From the NCBI GenBank assembly GCA_030686995.1, contig CM060691.1:86673055-86737054 (forward strand): a DNA stretch of 64,000 nucleotides, read 5' to 3'. This document shows positions 34,771-46,656 of this stretch, piece after piece; position 1 is the stretch's first letter; every line of letters starts with the position of its first letter. Below the pieces are notes generated by a model. The model saw only the letters and a program-made list of their open reading frames with translations. It had not been told where the DNA came from and did no database searches. A program made the position numbers and the translations under genes. Source of the DNA: Artemisia argyi (taxonomy: Eukaryota; Streptophyta; Magnoliopsida; Asterales; Asteraceae).

Positions 34771-37293
34771 ATGCGTACTCGTTCACAATCGAGGCGAAAT
34801 CGTCAACTAAGAAACGTCACCGAACTACGTCCTATTGTTGAAGATCACGTTCCGAAAATGGATGATAATCATGAACCTCCAAAGGATGACCCAATTCCCG
34901 ATCTTCGCACGATGGAGGAATTGTGTCAACTTACTATGCACGGAAGGGGTGGCCCTATTTCCCCTCTTAACATCGCGGCTACAGATTTTGGACTTAAGCA
35001 TCATATGATACAACAAGTCAAAAACTCATGCCAATTTCACGGTTTGCCGGGTGATGATGCAAACAAACATGTTGATAAATTCCTCATCGTCACCCAAAGC
35101 ATGAAACAAAACGGTGTCACCGATGATGCCCTTCGTTTGTGCCTCTTCCCATATTCTTTGACTCATCATACCACTGCGTGGTTTGATCGACTTCCAAAGA
35201 ATTCAATTCATACCTTTGAAGAGATGGTTGCTAAATTTTTAGCCAAATACTTTCCACCATCTATGGTCACTAAGTTACGTAATGAAATTAGTAACTTTCG
35301 TCAGCTTCCCGAAGATTCCTTATTCGAGGCATGGGAACGCTATAAGCTTTCAATCGATCGATGTCCTAATCATAACATGTTGCTAGTCACTCAAATAGAT
35401 ACCTTCTATAATGGGTTGACATTAAGACATCGAGATACAATCAATGCTGCTGCGGGTGGTACCTTTATGAAAAGGAGACCCGAAGAGTGTTATGATCTCA
35501 TTGAAAACATGACCGCTCACCCTAACTTTTGGGATTCCTCAGCTGAGAGAAACGAGTCATGTAGATCTATCACTCCAGCATCCAATGAAATAGCGACTCT
35601 CACAAAGAAGCTTGATGACTTATCTACGACTATGTTAAGGATGAATCAAACCATCCAAAACCAACAAGTCAAAGCCGTAGCTCAAAGTTGTGAAACTTGT
35701 GGAGGTCCACATTCTTATTCCGAGTGTCCAGCCGTCGGTGGCCACACTCAAGAGAACGTATATGCTGCTCAAAGTTCCTACAATACGGGAGGTAATGTTC
35801 ACCAACCGCAAGGGGACCGTAATCTTCTCAGCTATCGTTCTAACAATTTCCTTGGACCACCTGGGTTCAATCAAAACCAAAACCAAATTTTCAATCCAAA
35901 CCAAAATGTTCAAAACCGTAACCAAAACCAAAATCGAATGAACCAAGATTTTCAAAACCAAGGGAATTTCAATCAAGGGTTCCAAAATCAAGGAAACTTG
36001 AATAGAAATCAAGGTTATGGTAATCAAGGTTATGGTAATCAAGGTTATGGAAATCAAGGAAACAATTTTCATGGTAATGGTAATCAAAACCAAGGAAATT
36101 TTCAAAACCAAGCTTTCAATCAAAACAACCGAGCTCCAAATTTTCAACATCAAAACCAATCCGTTGTTCAACCTCAATCATCATCCGATGAGGTGTTGAA
36201 ACAATTCATGAAAGCTCAAGAAGAAACAAACAGGTTGTTGATCACTCAGATTTCTGAACTAAAGAAGTCTTTAAATGATCGACCTTCGGGATTGGGAACG
36301 CTACCTAGCAACACGATCGCCAACCCGAAGGGCGATGTAAAGGCAATCACAACCCGTAGTGGTGTTTCTTATGATGGACCCGCGATTCCTACTACCTCTT
36401 CTACTTCTCCTCCAAAGGTAGTGGAACGTGAACTTGAGGCGACAAAGGACAAAGTGCAAATTACTAGTCCACAAAGTACCGCACACGTCCCACCTCATGT
36501 TGTCCCAAAAACCAAACCGGGAGTTGTTTTTGAACCCTCGGTGAATCCCATTCAATCCAAAACTTCAATACCTTATCCATCACGTTTAAACAATCAAAAG
36601 CTCCGTGAAATAGCTAGTCACCAAATGGACAAGTTCTTGCAAATCTTCCAAGAATTACATTTTGACATAAGCTTTGCGGATGCTATCATGTTAATGCCTA
36701 AATTTGCATCGACTATCAAAAACTTGTTAAGCAACAAGGAAAAATTATTTGAAATGGCTAAGACTCCACTGAACGAGAATTACTGCGCAGTTATACTAAA
36801 GAAGCTTCCCGAGAAGCTCGGAGATCCTGGAAAATTTCTTATTCCTTGTGTTTTTCCAGGAATGGTTGAATGCTTCACCTTGGCCGATCTTGGCGCTAGC
36901 ATCAACCTAATGCCTCATTCAGTGTGGAGGAAACTTTCACTTCCTGAACCTACTCCTATATGCATGACTTTTGAGCTTGCAGATCGTTCCATCACTCGTC
37001 CACTCGGCATTGCCGAAGATGTGTTCGTGAAAGTAGGAAAGTTCCATTTTCCTGCTGACTTCGTAGTTGTTGAGTTGGATGCGGATCAAAGAGTTCCTCT
37101 CATTCTTGGAAGAGGATTCCTAACAACGGGTCGTGCTCTTATTGACGTTTTTGAACAAGAGATCACTCTACGTGTTGGTAATGAAGCGGTTACCTTTAAC
37201 CTTGATCAAACTTCAAGGTACTCCTCAAATTTTGACTCCGAATCGGTTAACCGAATTGATGTCATTGATGTTGCATCTGAGGAGTACTCTTAA
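34771..37293 (+). CDS. Gag-protease polyprotein of the Athila-type element (840 aa, ends at an in-frame stop)
   Basis: The ATG at 34771 (MRTRSQSRRN) is chosen because related gag proteins begin MRTR. Domains: the retrotransposon gag core at about residues 60-240 (TAWFDRLPKNSIHTFEEM, FRQLPEDSLFEAWERYK); a weak zinc-knuckle (CETCGGPHSYSEC, near 310); an Asn/Gln/Gly-rich tract at about 350-470; the motif TTRSGVSYDGP near 530; and a retroviral-type aspartic protease with LADLGASINLMP (near 715; DLGAS replaces the usual DTGA/DSGA) and the flap-end PLILGRGF. Gag packages element RNA and protease cuts the polyprotein. The TAA at 37291-37293 interrupts a reading that continues in the same frame (EVLGFS…) to 38757, so this is a premature stop. 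Confidence 0.85.
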   Translation: MRTRSQSRRNRQLRNVTELRPIVEDHVPKMDDNHEPPKDDPIPDLRTMEELCQLTMHGRGGPISPLNIAATDFGLKHHMIQQVKNSCQFHGLPGDDANKHVDKFLIVTQSMKQNGVTDDALRLCLFPYSLTHHTTAWFDRLPKNSIHTFEEMVAKFLAKYFPPSMVTKLRNEISNFRQLPEDSLFEAWERYKLSIDRCPNHNMLLVTQIDTFYNGLTLRHRDTINAAAGGTFMKRRPEECYDLIENMTAHPNFWDSSAERNESCRSITPASNEIATLTKKLDDLSTTMLRMNQTIQNQQVKAVAQSCETCGGPHSYSECPAVGGHTQENVYAAQSSYNTGGNVHQPQGDRNLLSYRSNNFLGPPGFNQNQNQIFNPNQNVQNRNQNQNRMNQDFQNQGNFNQGFQNQGNLNRNQGYGNQGYGNQGYGNQGNNFHGNGNQNQGNFQNQAFNQNNRAPNFQHQNQSVVQPQSSSDEVLKQFMKAQEETNRLLITQISELKKSLNDRPSGLGTLPSNTIANPKGDVKAITTRSGVSYDGPAIPTTSSTSPPKVVERELEATKDKVQITSPQSTAHVPPHVVPKTKPGVVFEPSVNPIQSKTSIPYPSRLNNQKLREIASHQMDKFLQIFQELHFDISFADAIMLMPKFASTIKNLLSNKEKLFEMAKTPLNENYCAVILKKLPEKLGDPGKFLIPCVFPGMVECFTLADLGASINLMPHSVWRKLSLPEPTPICMTFELADRSITRPLGIAEDVFVKVGKFHFPADFVVVELDADQRVPLILGRGFLTTGRALIDVFEQEITLRVGNEAVTFNLDQTSRYSSNFDSESVNRIDVIDVASEEYS

Positions 37294-38757
37294 GAAGTTC
37301 TCGGTTTTTCTTCGAGTGGCAATCCCACTCCATCTAGTACACCAATCATAGCCGACTCTTCCCCTTCTCTCACTCCATTTGAGGGAAGTGACTTTCTTTT
37401 GGAAGAGGTCGATGCTTTTCTTTCCCAAGATAGCTCAATGTCACACGAAGTTGACAGTAACTATCTTGATTCCGAGGGGGATATACTCATGCTGGAAAAA
37501 TTGTTGAATGAAGATCCTTCACCCCCTCTTCCTTCAAAAGAACTTCATAACAAGGAAGTCAAAAATATTGAAAAATTGTTGAATGAAGATCCTTCACCCC
37601 CTCTTCCTCCAAAAGAACTTAAACCGACTCGTATGACTTTAGAGCTCGCTAATCGTACGATTACTCATCCGGTCGGAATTGCTGAAGATGTATTTGTTCA
37701 AGTAAATTCATGTACTTTCCCAGCCGACTTTGTTGTTGTGAATTTTGAGGCCGATCTGAGAGTTCCTCTTATACTAGGGAGATTGTTTTTGCGAACCGCA
37801 AAAGCCCTAGTAGATCATTTTGAGGATACTCTAACTTTGCGACATGATGATGATATAATGATTTTTCATGCCGATGCTTCAAAATCAAAGAAGTATTCCG
37901 TTAAAAGCGTTGATGTTTGTGATTATTCATTTGATGATTTTGTGAAAACGTTCGTCTCCGACTCTTCCCCATCATTTCCTCCGATTGTGGAACATGATTC
38001 TTTTTGGAAAGAGGTCAATGAATTCCTTGCTATTGATACGATTCCTTTTTCTGAGATTGATGAATCTTACTTTGATTCGGAAGGAGATACTCTTTTTCTT
38101 GACAATTTGTTAAATAATGAACCGTCAATCCCTCTGGATAAAGTTAAGAAGAAGATTGAGCTTACGATTGACGATCCTCTAGAGCCCGAGCTCGAGGAAT
38201 TTTTACTCGATTATGAGTGTTTTTCATTTGATACGACTGAGGAGATTAGTGGCAATCCCACTTTTCGTCCTGATCATTCTTATCCGATTTATGAAGTTTT
38301 TCAATTTGATATCGATCATACGGAAGAGAGAAGTAGTGGCAGTACCACTTCTCTTGCTCATATTTCTTTTCCAGTTAACGATTCGTTTTGTTTTGATAAG
38401 ATTGATTGTGAGTTTAAAAAATTTTCTGGTGAATTTTCTTATCCAGAGTATGAAAATTTCTGTTTTGATCTTGAAAATGATCATGACCCGGGTGGAATTT
38501 TTAAAAATGAAAGTTTTTATGAAAATTGTATCCCATCCCTCCCACCCGGGAAAGTTTTTCAAATGAGCTTTAATGTTGAGATTCATAATTCCACAATTAT
38601 GAAGTCTCCTTTTTATGACGATGAATTGTTCATGATCGTAATCATGAAGTTTTTTCCTTTTATCACATTTGGTGTGATTTTTCTTCTCCTTCACTCTATC
38701 AGGAGTGAGGACACTATTTTTGACCCTGGTATCATTTCTAATAGTTTTCACTATTAG
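37294..38757 (+). pseudogene. In-frame continuation: second protease half and env-like tail
   Basis: The reading stays in the gag-protease frame after the TAA. It gives the linker typical of the family (SSPSLTPFEGSDFLLEEVDAF), a duplicated short phrase (KLLNEDPSPPLP at about 37.50 and 37.58 kb), then a second, diverged copy of the protease C-terminal half (ELANRTITHPVGIAEDVF, RVPLILGRLFLRT) without the DLGAS active site. After an acidic Phe/Asp-rich stretch comes a hydrophobic segment (VIMKFFPFITFGVIFLLLHS) and the family end motif EDTIFDPGI. Reverse transcriptase, RNase H and integrase, which should lie between, are absent. The hydrophobic segment is env-like by position; its function is unknown. 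Confidence 0.75.
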
Positions 38758-40804
38758 AATACCAGTGGTTATCTCATCGGGGTGGAACTTTCTCATAATT
38801 CATATGTTTATCCAAATATTTTGAATGAAAGCCGGATGGAGATTATTTTTTTCCATTTGCTCTCCCCAAGGAAGAATTAATTCGGGGATCGAGTCAAGCT
38901 CATGTGACTCGGTGAACAAAAACAAGCGCTTCGTGGGAGGCACCCCATGCTTATCCATTTCATTTTCTTTATTTTTTTATTTTTAAGTAACGTGACGTGA
39001 GGGGGGCGACCCTTTCCAAACTCGTGTTTTCGTGGTTGTTTGTGAATGTTCAGGAATTTCCCCGAAGTTTGAGGACTCTCGTGCTCGTGGTTTGTCGTTC
39101 TCTCCACTCGAGTCTCATTCTTCGCTGCTCTTTCAGAAATTCACCATATCCAAAATCTTATCGACTAATGTTTATCTCTTGGCATACTTAATAAACGGCC
39201 TTTGATATTACGTAGACTACCCGTACCCTTAAAACATTGAGGACAATGTTTCACTTTAGTCTGGGGGGCGAATCTTCGATTCGATTTGACCTGGCACCTT
39301 CGTCTGAGCTGTTAACTTACGCAACTCCGTTTTCCACCAAAATTTAAATTTTTTGTCACCTCTTTATTAAAAAAAATGATATGATATATGATACGAATAA
39401 TAAGATTTGACACCTTGTTTTGACTTTCCTACCGGCGAGAGTAGAAATAAATGTTTCGACTTGACCGGGCGTGTTGAGCCCTAGCTCGTCTCCCTTAACC
39501 AAAATAATCAAAAGATTATGGCTAAGCATCCGCGGATCTCATTACTTGAGATTTTAAATTTGCGGAGATCGAGGAATGATAAAGTTTATTTAGAAGTTTC
39601 GTGCTAAACATGGAGTAGTTGGATCTCTTTCGAGCCCACGAAAGGTACTTGTGGCCTCCTTGTTCCCACAAGATTGCACACCAATAATAATAGATTTCTA
39701 GGATTAATTAAGTGTATGGGGTTTGGGCAATACTTAGTTTTTTCTCTTTCCCAACAAAATCTCTGCATATGGGGGTTTGGTACACATAGGGGTACTGCCA
39801 GTGTTACGATGAAATAGACTATTACATCTTGCCGGTTCGCAGCCGATGTTGTGATCTTAGTAAAGGCCGTAGGACTCGGGGTTTGGCATATGATTATGAA
39901 TATCAATAATAATAATCCAAAGCCAATAAAAAGGCAGAGGAATCCAAAGCTATAAAAAGTATAGGATATAAATCCAAGGTCATAATAAAGCTCTTACATC
40001 TTGGCGGCTCTTAAACCGTTGTTGTAAAAGAAATTAAGGACTAAGGACCAAATATTATTAAAGTGCTTATAATTATGCAAAAATGCCAAGCTTCGAATCC
40101 GGGGGTTTCCCTAATAAAAAGCTTCCGTTTCGGGTCTCAAACATGGGATGTCTCGGTCGTAAATAAAAAGGAGGGCCCCCATAAATCGTGTTAAATCAGA
40201 GACCTTCATGTGGACCCGATTTCTGTATGCAGGGGTTTTCGAGGGAAAGTTTGGAAACTACTTAGCGTTCAAATTTTTTGCTCTTATCGGATTAACAAAT
40301 ATCAAAACGAGAAAAATATGAAGCAATTCATTTCTCAACAAATTAAAATCTTGAGATACCAAACTTAGGACTTGGGAACAAGAGGTAATTACACAAGTAA
40401 CTTTTGTGGGTAGTGTTAGCATCAAACTTGTGGATAAACAATGATCTCGATTTTACGCTTAGTTTGGGGGCTTGTGAAAAATCAAGGATGACGATTTTTA
40501 TCCGTATGGTCTCTTCTCTGTGAGAAGTGTTTCTACTCATTGAGCCTGAAAGTTATCAACAGATAAGAATTGATAATGAAAGTCAAGGCAAACCGTCACA
40601 AATATAAAAATGAAAAGTACAAAAAGAGTAGTAGTAGTTGTTATTCATGAAAATCGGAAAATGGAGCATTTTTGAGAATAAATGATTTTAATATTTCTCT
40701 TGAACGTCATTGCTACTTTACAACGTCAGTAAAGAGAGGTTTTGAAATTATTTATTTCTTAAGCGTGAGGTGATGACATTGCGTGAGGACACGGCAATAC
40801 CTTA
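38758..40804 (+). other. Non-coding 3' spacer of the Athila-type element
   Basis: No protein is visible. Around 39236-39270 'cattgaggacaatgtttcactttagtctggggggcg' resembles the conserved purine-rich motif found upstream of the 3' LTR in many Athila elements. Another copy of 'ttagtctggggg' sits at the true polypurine tract, 1.5 kb downstream. Confidence 0.6.
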
Positions 40805-40817
40805 GTCTGGGGGATTT
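40805..40817 (+). other. Polypurine tract
   Basis: gtctgggggattt lies immediately before the TGATGTG of the 3' LTR, the expected plus-strand priming site. Confidence 0.75.
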
Positions 40818-41158
40818 TGATGTGTGTTTATTTACACACCCTTTTTAGCCTTAAATCAGACCAAATACACCAAATACTAACCAAATATGCCAAGAGAATG
40901 TGTGTTTTTGTATTTGTGTATGTGAAGGTACGGATATGAGAAAAGTGAACAAAAACAAAGCCAAAACCGACAAAAACGAGCACGAGATTGGAAAAGGGTC
41001 ATAAGCCGGAGCCGGGGAAGCAAAATGATAAAGGAAAGCTCAAAATGTCAAAAGAAGTCCTTAGAGATTCACAAAATTGCATAAATGGTCCTTGGACAAA
41101 GTTTTGAAGAATTGGCAAATTTAGTCCCTGCACTTTCAGATAAGTACAAAAATGGTCC

Positions 41159-42579
41159 TGATGCGTGGGAATTGCTCCAGGCTTTACCTCTCGAGGGATC
41201 TCGAGAAGCTTACAACCCCCACCAGGCAGTGTACCTGATCTTTGTAGTATAGTATAGTGACAAGTACTGTGGGATTGATCGTTCAACTCAGGAATAGTGT
41301 CGCTAAGATTAGAAAGCCTAAAAACTAGGTCTAGAGGTGAGGGATGATTCTTTTTGTATTTTTTATATTTTATAAAAGTAAGTAAAATCTCGGGTTTTTA
41401 GAGGAGTGGGCGGAATTAGTTGCTAGTCAACTAACCCAATAACTAAGATGTAATCAAAATAAAATAACAAAAATGAAAATAAACTAAATTAAACTAGTGG
41501 TGTGAGCAATATGTGGGAAAATGGTGTTTACTTAGATTTCATTACTCCCTAGATATCTTTTACAGGTTAATTACTTGTTACAGTTGCGTGGATGACGGAT
41601 TGTATTCCTTAATACCATTCATGGGGTGGCGTACTTACTTTCCCAATTCTGTAAGCTCCTACTTCACTCCTATGTCGAGCCGGCTAAGAAGCTCCTAACA
41701 TGGGATCACTAGAATTCGCTCATGCATTAAATACAACCATAAAAACCTAGTACACATCGGTTCATGTTTCTTAAGACGTTCAAGCACGTTACACAATGGA
41801 GATCTGCCAGTTTTCTTAAGCCTAACATTGAAATCATTCATCCATTACAACTATAAACAAGCAATCAACCTATAATCAACATCTAGGTTTCATTACATCC
41901 AAGCAAACACACAAAAGATCTAGCCTAGCATGTTAAAATCAATACAAGCATAAGATAGATTCAAACAACACATAGATATATTGAATGAATTGAAAGAAGA
42001 CTTATCTTAATTGAACATGAAGGGTTTCAAGGGGTGAAAACCCTTGAAAATACTGTTACAAAAGACCTAGGGTTTATTAGGTTCGGCCCTAGTATTCTCC
42101 ACACAAGTTCCTCTCTAATGAATGAAAAATAGAAAAGTACATATAGATTTTGTGAGGTGACGGCGTCAAGAGGAAATTTCTGACGCCGTCATCTCGCCGC
42201 CAATAAAGTTCTACGACTGCCTAGATCTGGGTCTGACGCCGTCATGTGTAATTCTGCTCCAGGCCGTCACCAAAATAACTCTTGACGCCCTACTTCTGAC
42301 GCCGTCACGTTTTCTCTGGGTCGTCATGCATTTTACTCCTGACGCCGTCAAATTTACCTTCTTGACGCCGTCAGGTACTGTTCCCAGCATGGAAAATTAA
42401 GTCTTTGCCGTTTTCTTCACTTTTATGCTCCAAAAACGTCCAAAATGCTTCTTTTTCCAGAATTCACTCCCAAAGTACCTAAAATCACAAAAGGAGCGAT
42501 TTAGGGCAATATTTGATCAAATAAATTCCAATTCCGGCTTAAATGGCCCCCTAAAAACGGTTCATTTTTCGCCTCATCA
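41159..42579 (+). mobile_element. Solo LTR (1,421 bp) nested in the 3' LTR
   Basis: It begins TGATGCGTGG and ends CCTCATCA (TGATG/CATCA inverted tips), with a perfect 5-bp duplication GGTCC at 41154-41158 and 42580-42584. The homologous position in the 5' LTR copy (30440-30444) has GGTCC once, proving the insertion. No primer binding site, gag or second LTR is present, so it is a solo LTR left by LTR-LTR recombination. It contains a cluster of TGACGCCGTCA motifs. Confidence 0.9.
42158..42373 (+). repeat. Cluster of TGACG(C/G)CGTCA 11-mers in the solo LTR
   Basis: Copies at 42158, 42181, 42234, 42297, 42340 and 42363, plus shorter cgtca/tgacg remnants between them. TGACG and its inverse CGTCA are the core bound by plant TGA-type bZIP factors (established knowledge); use here is inferred. 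Confidence 0.85.
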
Positions 42580-45500
42580 GGTCCCTTGGAAGAAAAGTCA
42601 ATAGTGGTCCTCCAAGAATTCAGAAGAGTCAATATTAGCCCTTGGAACACAACTTTGGATAATATACAGAAATGGTCCTTGAGTTTTCAGAATTGTACAA
42701 CATTGGCCCTTGTATAAACTACTACTCCTAAAACATTAAATCTGATCCACAACTAATAAACCCATAAAATTCCTCAAGCCCAATGATAACCAAAGCCCAC
42801 ATCCCCTAAATATCCTACCCGGTCCATCTCCTTTATACTCGGTCAACCTTTGACCTTTAACCCGGTCAAACAATACAAATAAAACCACCCAAAACAAATT
42901 ACCCGCCCCCTTTACCTCTTTTACCCAGATATCAGGAACCCTAAAACACTATTCACTCATGTAAAACTCCAATTGACAGAGAGTAAGGGCACGTTGGTCT
43001 AATTAAATGCATCTAGAAGGTCCTGACATGTCAGGGATGACACGTCAGTGATCCACATGAGAGTTTGTGCCTCATCATTGGGTAATAATTGATCAAACGG
43101 CTGAGAGATGAAGATTGGAGGCTAAGGTTAATCCAAGGGACAAGAATCACTCAAAGAAATATAAGATGACGCGGATTGTTGAGCTGTACACACCAGAAGG
43201 ATCCAAAGAGCTCACTCCCTCAAGTATATAAGGCCTCCTCCATCACAGATGTTAGTGTGTAATTTAGGGTTTCATTATTGTTTAAATTTTGATATTATTG
43301 TATTTTCCTTTCACATTATTGTAATGAATTTTTAAATTTAATATAATTTAGTGTTTCTTACAGCTTATTGTCTTCCATTTAAATTTTATTATTGCTTATC
43401 ATTATTATCTTTTAATTTTAAATCAGTATTAGATAGCTTGTTTAAACATCTCATTTCAGTATCTGTTTTAGTTAAATTTTAAAATCCAAAAAAAAAAAAA
43501 AATAGAAAAAATCAGAAAAAAATAAAATAAAAAATAGTTTCCATTTCAATTTAAGCTTCAAATAAGATTTGTTTTGTTTATATAAGATCATATTAGCTTC
43601 AACATAGCTATTTGTGAGCTTATTCAGTCAAGTTTTCTCAATAATCAAAAAAAGTCAAAATAAGTCAACTGATAAAGCTTATTTAATAAGCTCAGCTTAT
43701 TGGAGTTTAAGGCAGTCAAGTAGGAGCACTTGGCCTGTCAAAAGACAGGCAAGCATAGTGAAACCCCCTCTGTTTTGCTGAGGGGGTATTGGTTTTGTAA
43801 GTCTACCTTATTTCAATTCAAATCTGCAATAGTAGTTTAATAGTAGCTTAACTCTTTTTATACTGCTTATTTATGTTTATTTCATTAATATTTAGTTTGT
43901 TATAGCTTAAGTTTATTATTGCACTTAGTTTCATTGAAATTGGATTATTTATTGTTTCATTGGGTGTCTCAATTTGGATCTGTTTGATGTGTGTTTCTGA
44001 GTTATAGAACTGAGATCTGTGTTTCTGTATCATTTGAGTGTTATTGGATCTTATATTGGTACTGAGATTAAGTTTGGATTACCTTTGGTTGATTTTGAGT
44101 AGCATTTGGTTTAGACAGTTAGTTATTAGGGTGTTTGGATCAGATTGTTTTGCTGGTATAATAGTGGTTACAGAGGTTGTGATTGAGTTAGGTTAGTCAC
44201 TTAGGTTGAATTTAGGTATTATCAAGTAAAATCAGTAGGGATATTACATAAAAAGTCAAAGTAGCTTGTTCTTACCCATCTCAGTTAGTATAATAGGCCT
44301 GCTACTTGCATAAGTTTGAATATCGTAGCATAAGTATAGGGTATATCTCATTTATTCATCTTATAGCTTAAACAAAACATTTTCAGTTAGAATTTAGCTT
44401 TCCAAATCCATTTTGGTCAAAGTCTCTGTTTCATCAAATAGTCAATCACTTTTGTAACTCAGTTTTTTGTCAAACTTTTGTAAGTCCTTCTAGTGTTTAT
44501 TGTTAATCAAAACTATTTGTAGTTTGCTATTTTCTGGAGCTTAACAGTTAGTAAATCATTATCAAAAAGAAATTTGAGATTCGAGACTGAATTGCTTATT
44601 GAAAAAGCTGTTGGTATATGCCTGTTTGAACTTGGTCTTCCCCTGCACCATTCTGTTTCACAAATTTTCTAGGCATCATTGAGTCCTGTGTCTAAGTTGT
44701 TAAATCAAAATATTGGTTTATTTGTTATCTCAGCTGGTTAGTAGGTGTTTTGCCCCCATAAGTTTGTACTTAACAGCTTATTAGAATTGCTTTTTAGGCT
44801 TGTTTAGTTGAGAGGTTGAGATTAGAATCTGTCTTCAAAGAGTAGGGCTGCTATTGTGTTCCTGGGCTAATTATCTGAGTATTATTGTTCCTTTAAGTCA
44901 TTTTGAGCTTGTAGTTGCTATTTCCATTGTATTTGAGCCTCAGCTTATTCTGTTTTGCTTAACTGCTTATTCCAATTTGCTTATTTGACCTGACTTAGCC
45001 TAAACCTGTTTTTCTGAGTGTCATTTGGCCCAAGTTCTGTTCATTAGAGTTTATTAGAGTTCTAATATCAATTGGTTTAAGTTTAGTCAACTCTGGTCAA
45101 CTGTGCTTATCAATAAGCACTTTTCTTTAAGCTATTTTCAAAGCAAGTGGTACCTACAGTGCTTATTTTTCACTTTTTATATTTTTCTCACGTTTAGAAT
45201 ATTAGTTTAGAATTTCCCTGAATTTTTCATATTTTTTCAAGTTGATTTGTTATTTTTCTTATTTTATTTTCATTTTTAATCAATTTTTAATACATTTTAA
45301 TTACCAAAAACTCCAAAAAAAAATCAGAAAAAGCCTAGAAAAATCCAAAAATATTTTAGAAATTTGTTTTCATTTATTTTAGAATTTTAGAAATTTTATT
45401 TGCATTTTTTCCATTTATTTTGAATTTAATTTGAATTTTTATTACCTTTTAATTAGATTTAATAGTTTTTAATTCCCAAAAAATACACAAAAAGCCAATA

Positions 45501-46048
45501 AAATTAGTTTTCAGTTTTAAAATTTCTTTTTAGTTATTTTATAATTTTCAAAATTTATTTGCATTTTCCCACTTTATTTGCATTTTCTTTTAATTTTTAA
45601 TTAGTTAATTAGTTTTTAATTCATAAAAATTAAATAAAAAGTCAAAAAATTATTTTTCTTTTTCTCAAAATTTTATTTTATCATTTTTTACTTTTTAAAA
45701 TTATTTTCAAGTCCGTAGGAGTAGTGTAGCTTTAAATTCACGTTTTATTTCACGAGTTGACGTTTATTTTACGTATTAGCTTACGGTTTTCGATTCTACG
45801 TCACGTTTTTGGTTTAATTAATTGAAATACGTGCTTAAGTGATTATTTGTGCTTCATTTACTTGTTCATTAGTGTAATCTCATCAATATCACTTTTTACC
45901 ACTTTCACGACACGTTTCACGAATCAGGAATTAAGAATTCCATTCACCCTTCACACGGACTACGACCTCGGGTTATCCGTATTTCTTTGCGGATTTCTTG
46001 AGTAATACTATACTATAATATTTGATTTGATTTTATCACATCAGACCC

Positions 46049-46622
46049 ACACAACCAAATCCTTCCCTACTAGACACTAAGGACCCCATATATCAAGGTG
46101 AACAATTTCTCCAATTTTAGTAGTTTTGTGATCACTTAAAGGAACTGGTTCTTTGGTTTGTTTAGCTTTGTGGCAAGTATCGGAGGGTTGATATAGTCTT
46201 ATTATCCAAATTAAGTTTATACTTTATAACAAGTAGGACTTGTTCTGTAGGATAACCAAGCCTTTGGTGCCATAAGGAGTTACACGCATGACAATCAATA
46301 ATACAATTATTAGCAGTCACCTTGTATGCATTATCAACATCAAACATATACATGCCATTGCTCTCATTACCGATCCCCACAGTCTTAGCTTCTTTTCCTG
46401 TAAGTCCTGATATAGCACTTATTTTTATCAAATCCTACAAATAGTTTACTATCCCTAGCAAGTTTATGAATAGACAACAAGTTGACAATATACTCTAGTG
46501 CAACAAGCACATCATAGAGATTAATGGTATCATTAATTTTCAAATCACCAGTTTTAGTAATTAAGGCTTGAGTGCTATTTGGATGACCAATAGTCAAGTG
46601 AATATTAGAAATAATAATAATA

Positions 46623-46656
<34 letters not shown>

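Larger units (their letters stand above)
30106..46043 (+). mobile_element. Nested Athila-type LTR retrotransposon (15.9 kb) inserted in the Copia integrase
   Basis: The outer ends are TGATGTG (30106) and CACATCA (46043), flanked by a perfect 5-bp duplication GACCC (30101-30105; 46044-46048). The Copia integrase reading resumes on the other side. Inside, in order: 589 bp of LTR family A, a whole LTR of family B, a tRNA-Asp-type primer binding site, gag-protease, an env-like tail, a long non-coding spacer, a polypurine tract and a full family-A LTR carrying a solo LTR. No reverse transcriptase, RNase H or integrase is present, so the element is non-autonomous and composite. Confidence 0.9.
40818..46043 (+). 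mobile_element. 3' LTR, family A (5.2 kb including a nested solo LTR)
   Basis: Starts TGATGTG and ends CACATCA. Without the 1,421-bp solo LTR and its duplicated 5 bp it is about 3.8 kb. A TATA box (TATATAAG) lies at 43225-43232. Much of 43.3-45.7 kb is AT-rich sequence with 'cttattagagttt' style words and no gene. Confidence 0.88.

Noticed and set aside
35635..36177. 180-aa minus-strand Ile/Leu-rich ORF
   Set aside because: Antisense shadow of the Asn/Gln-rich gag tract.
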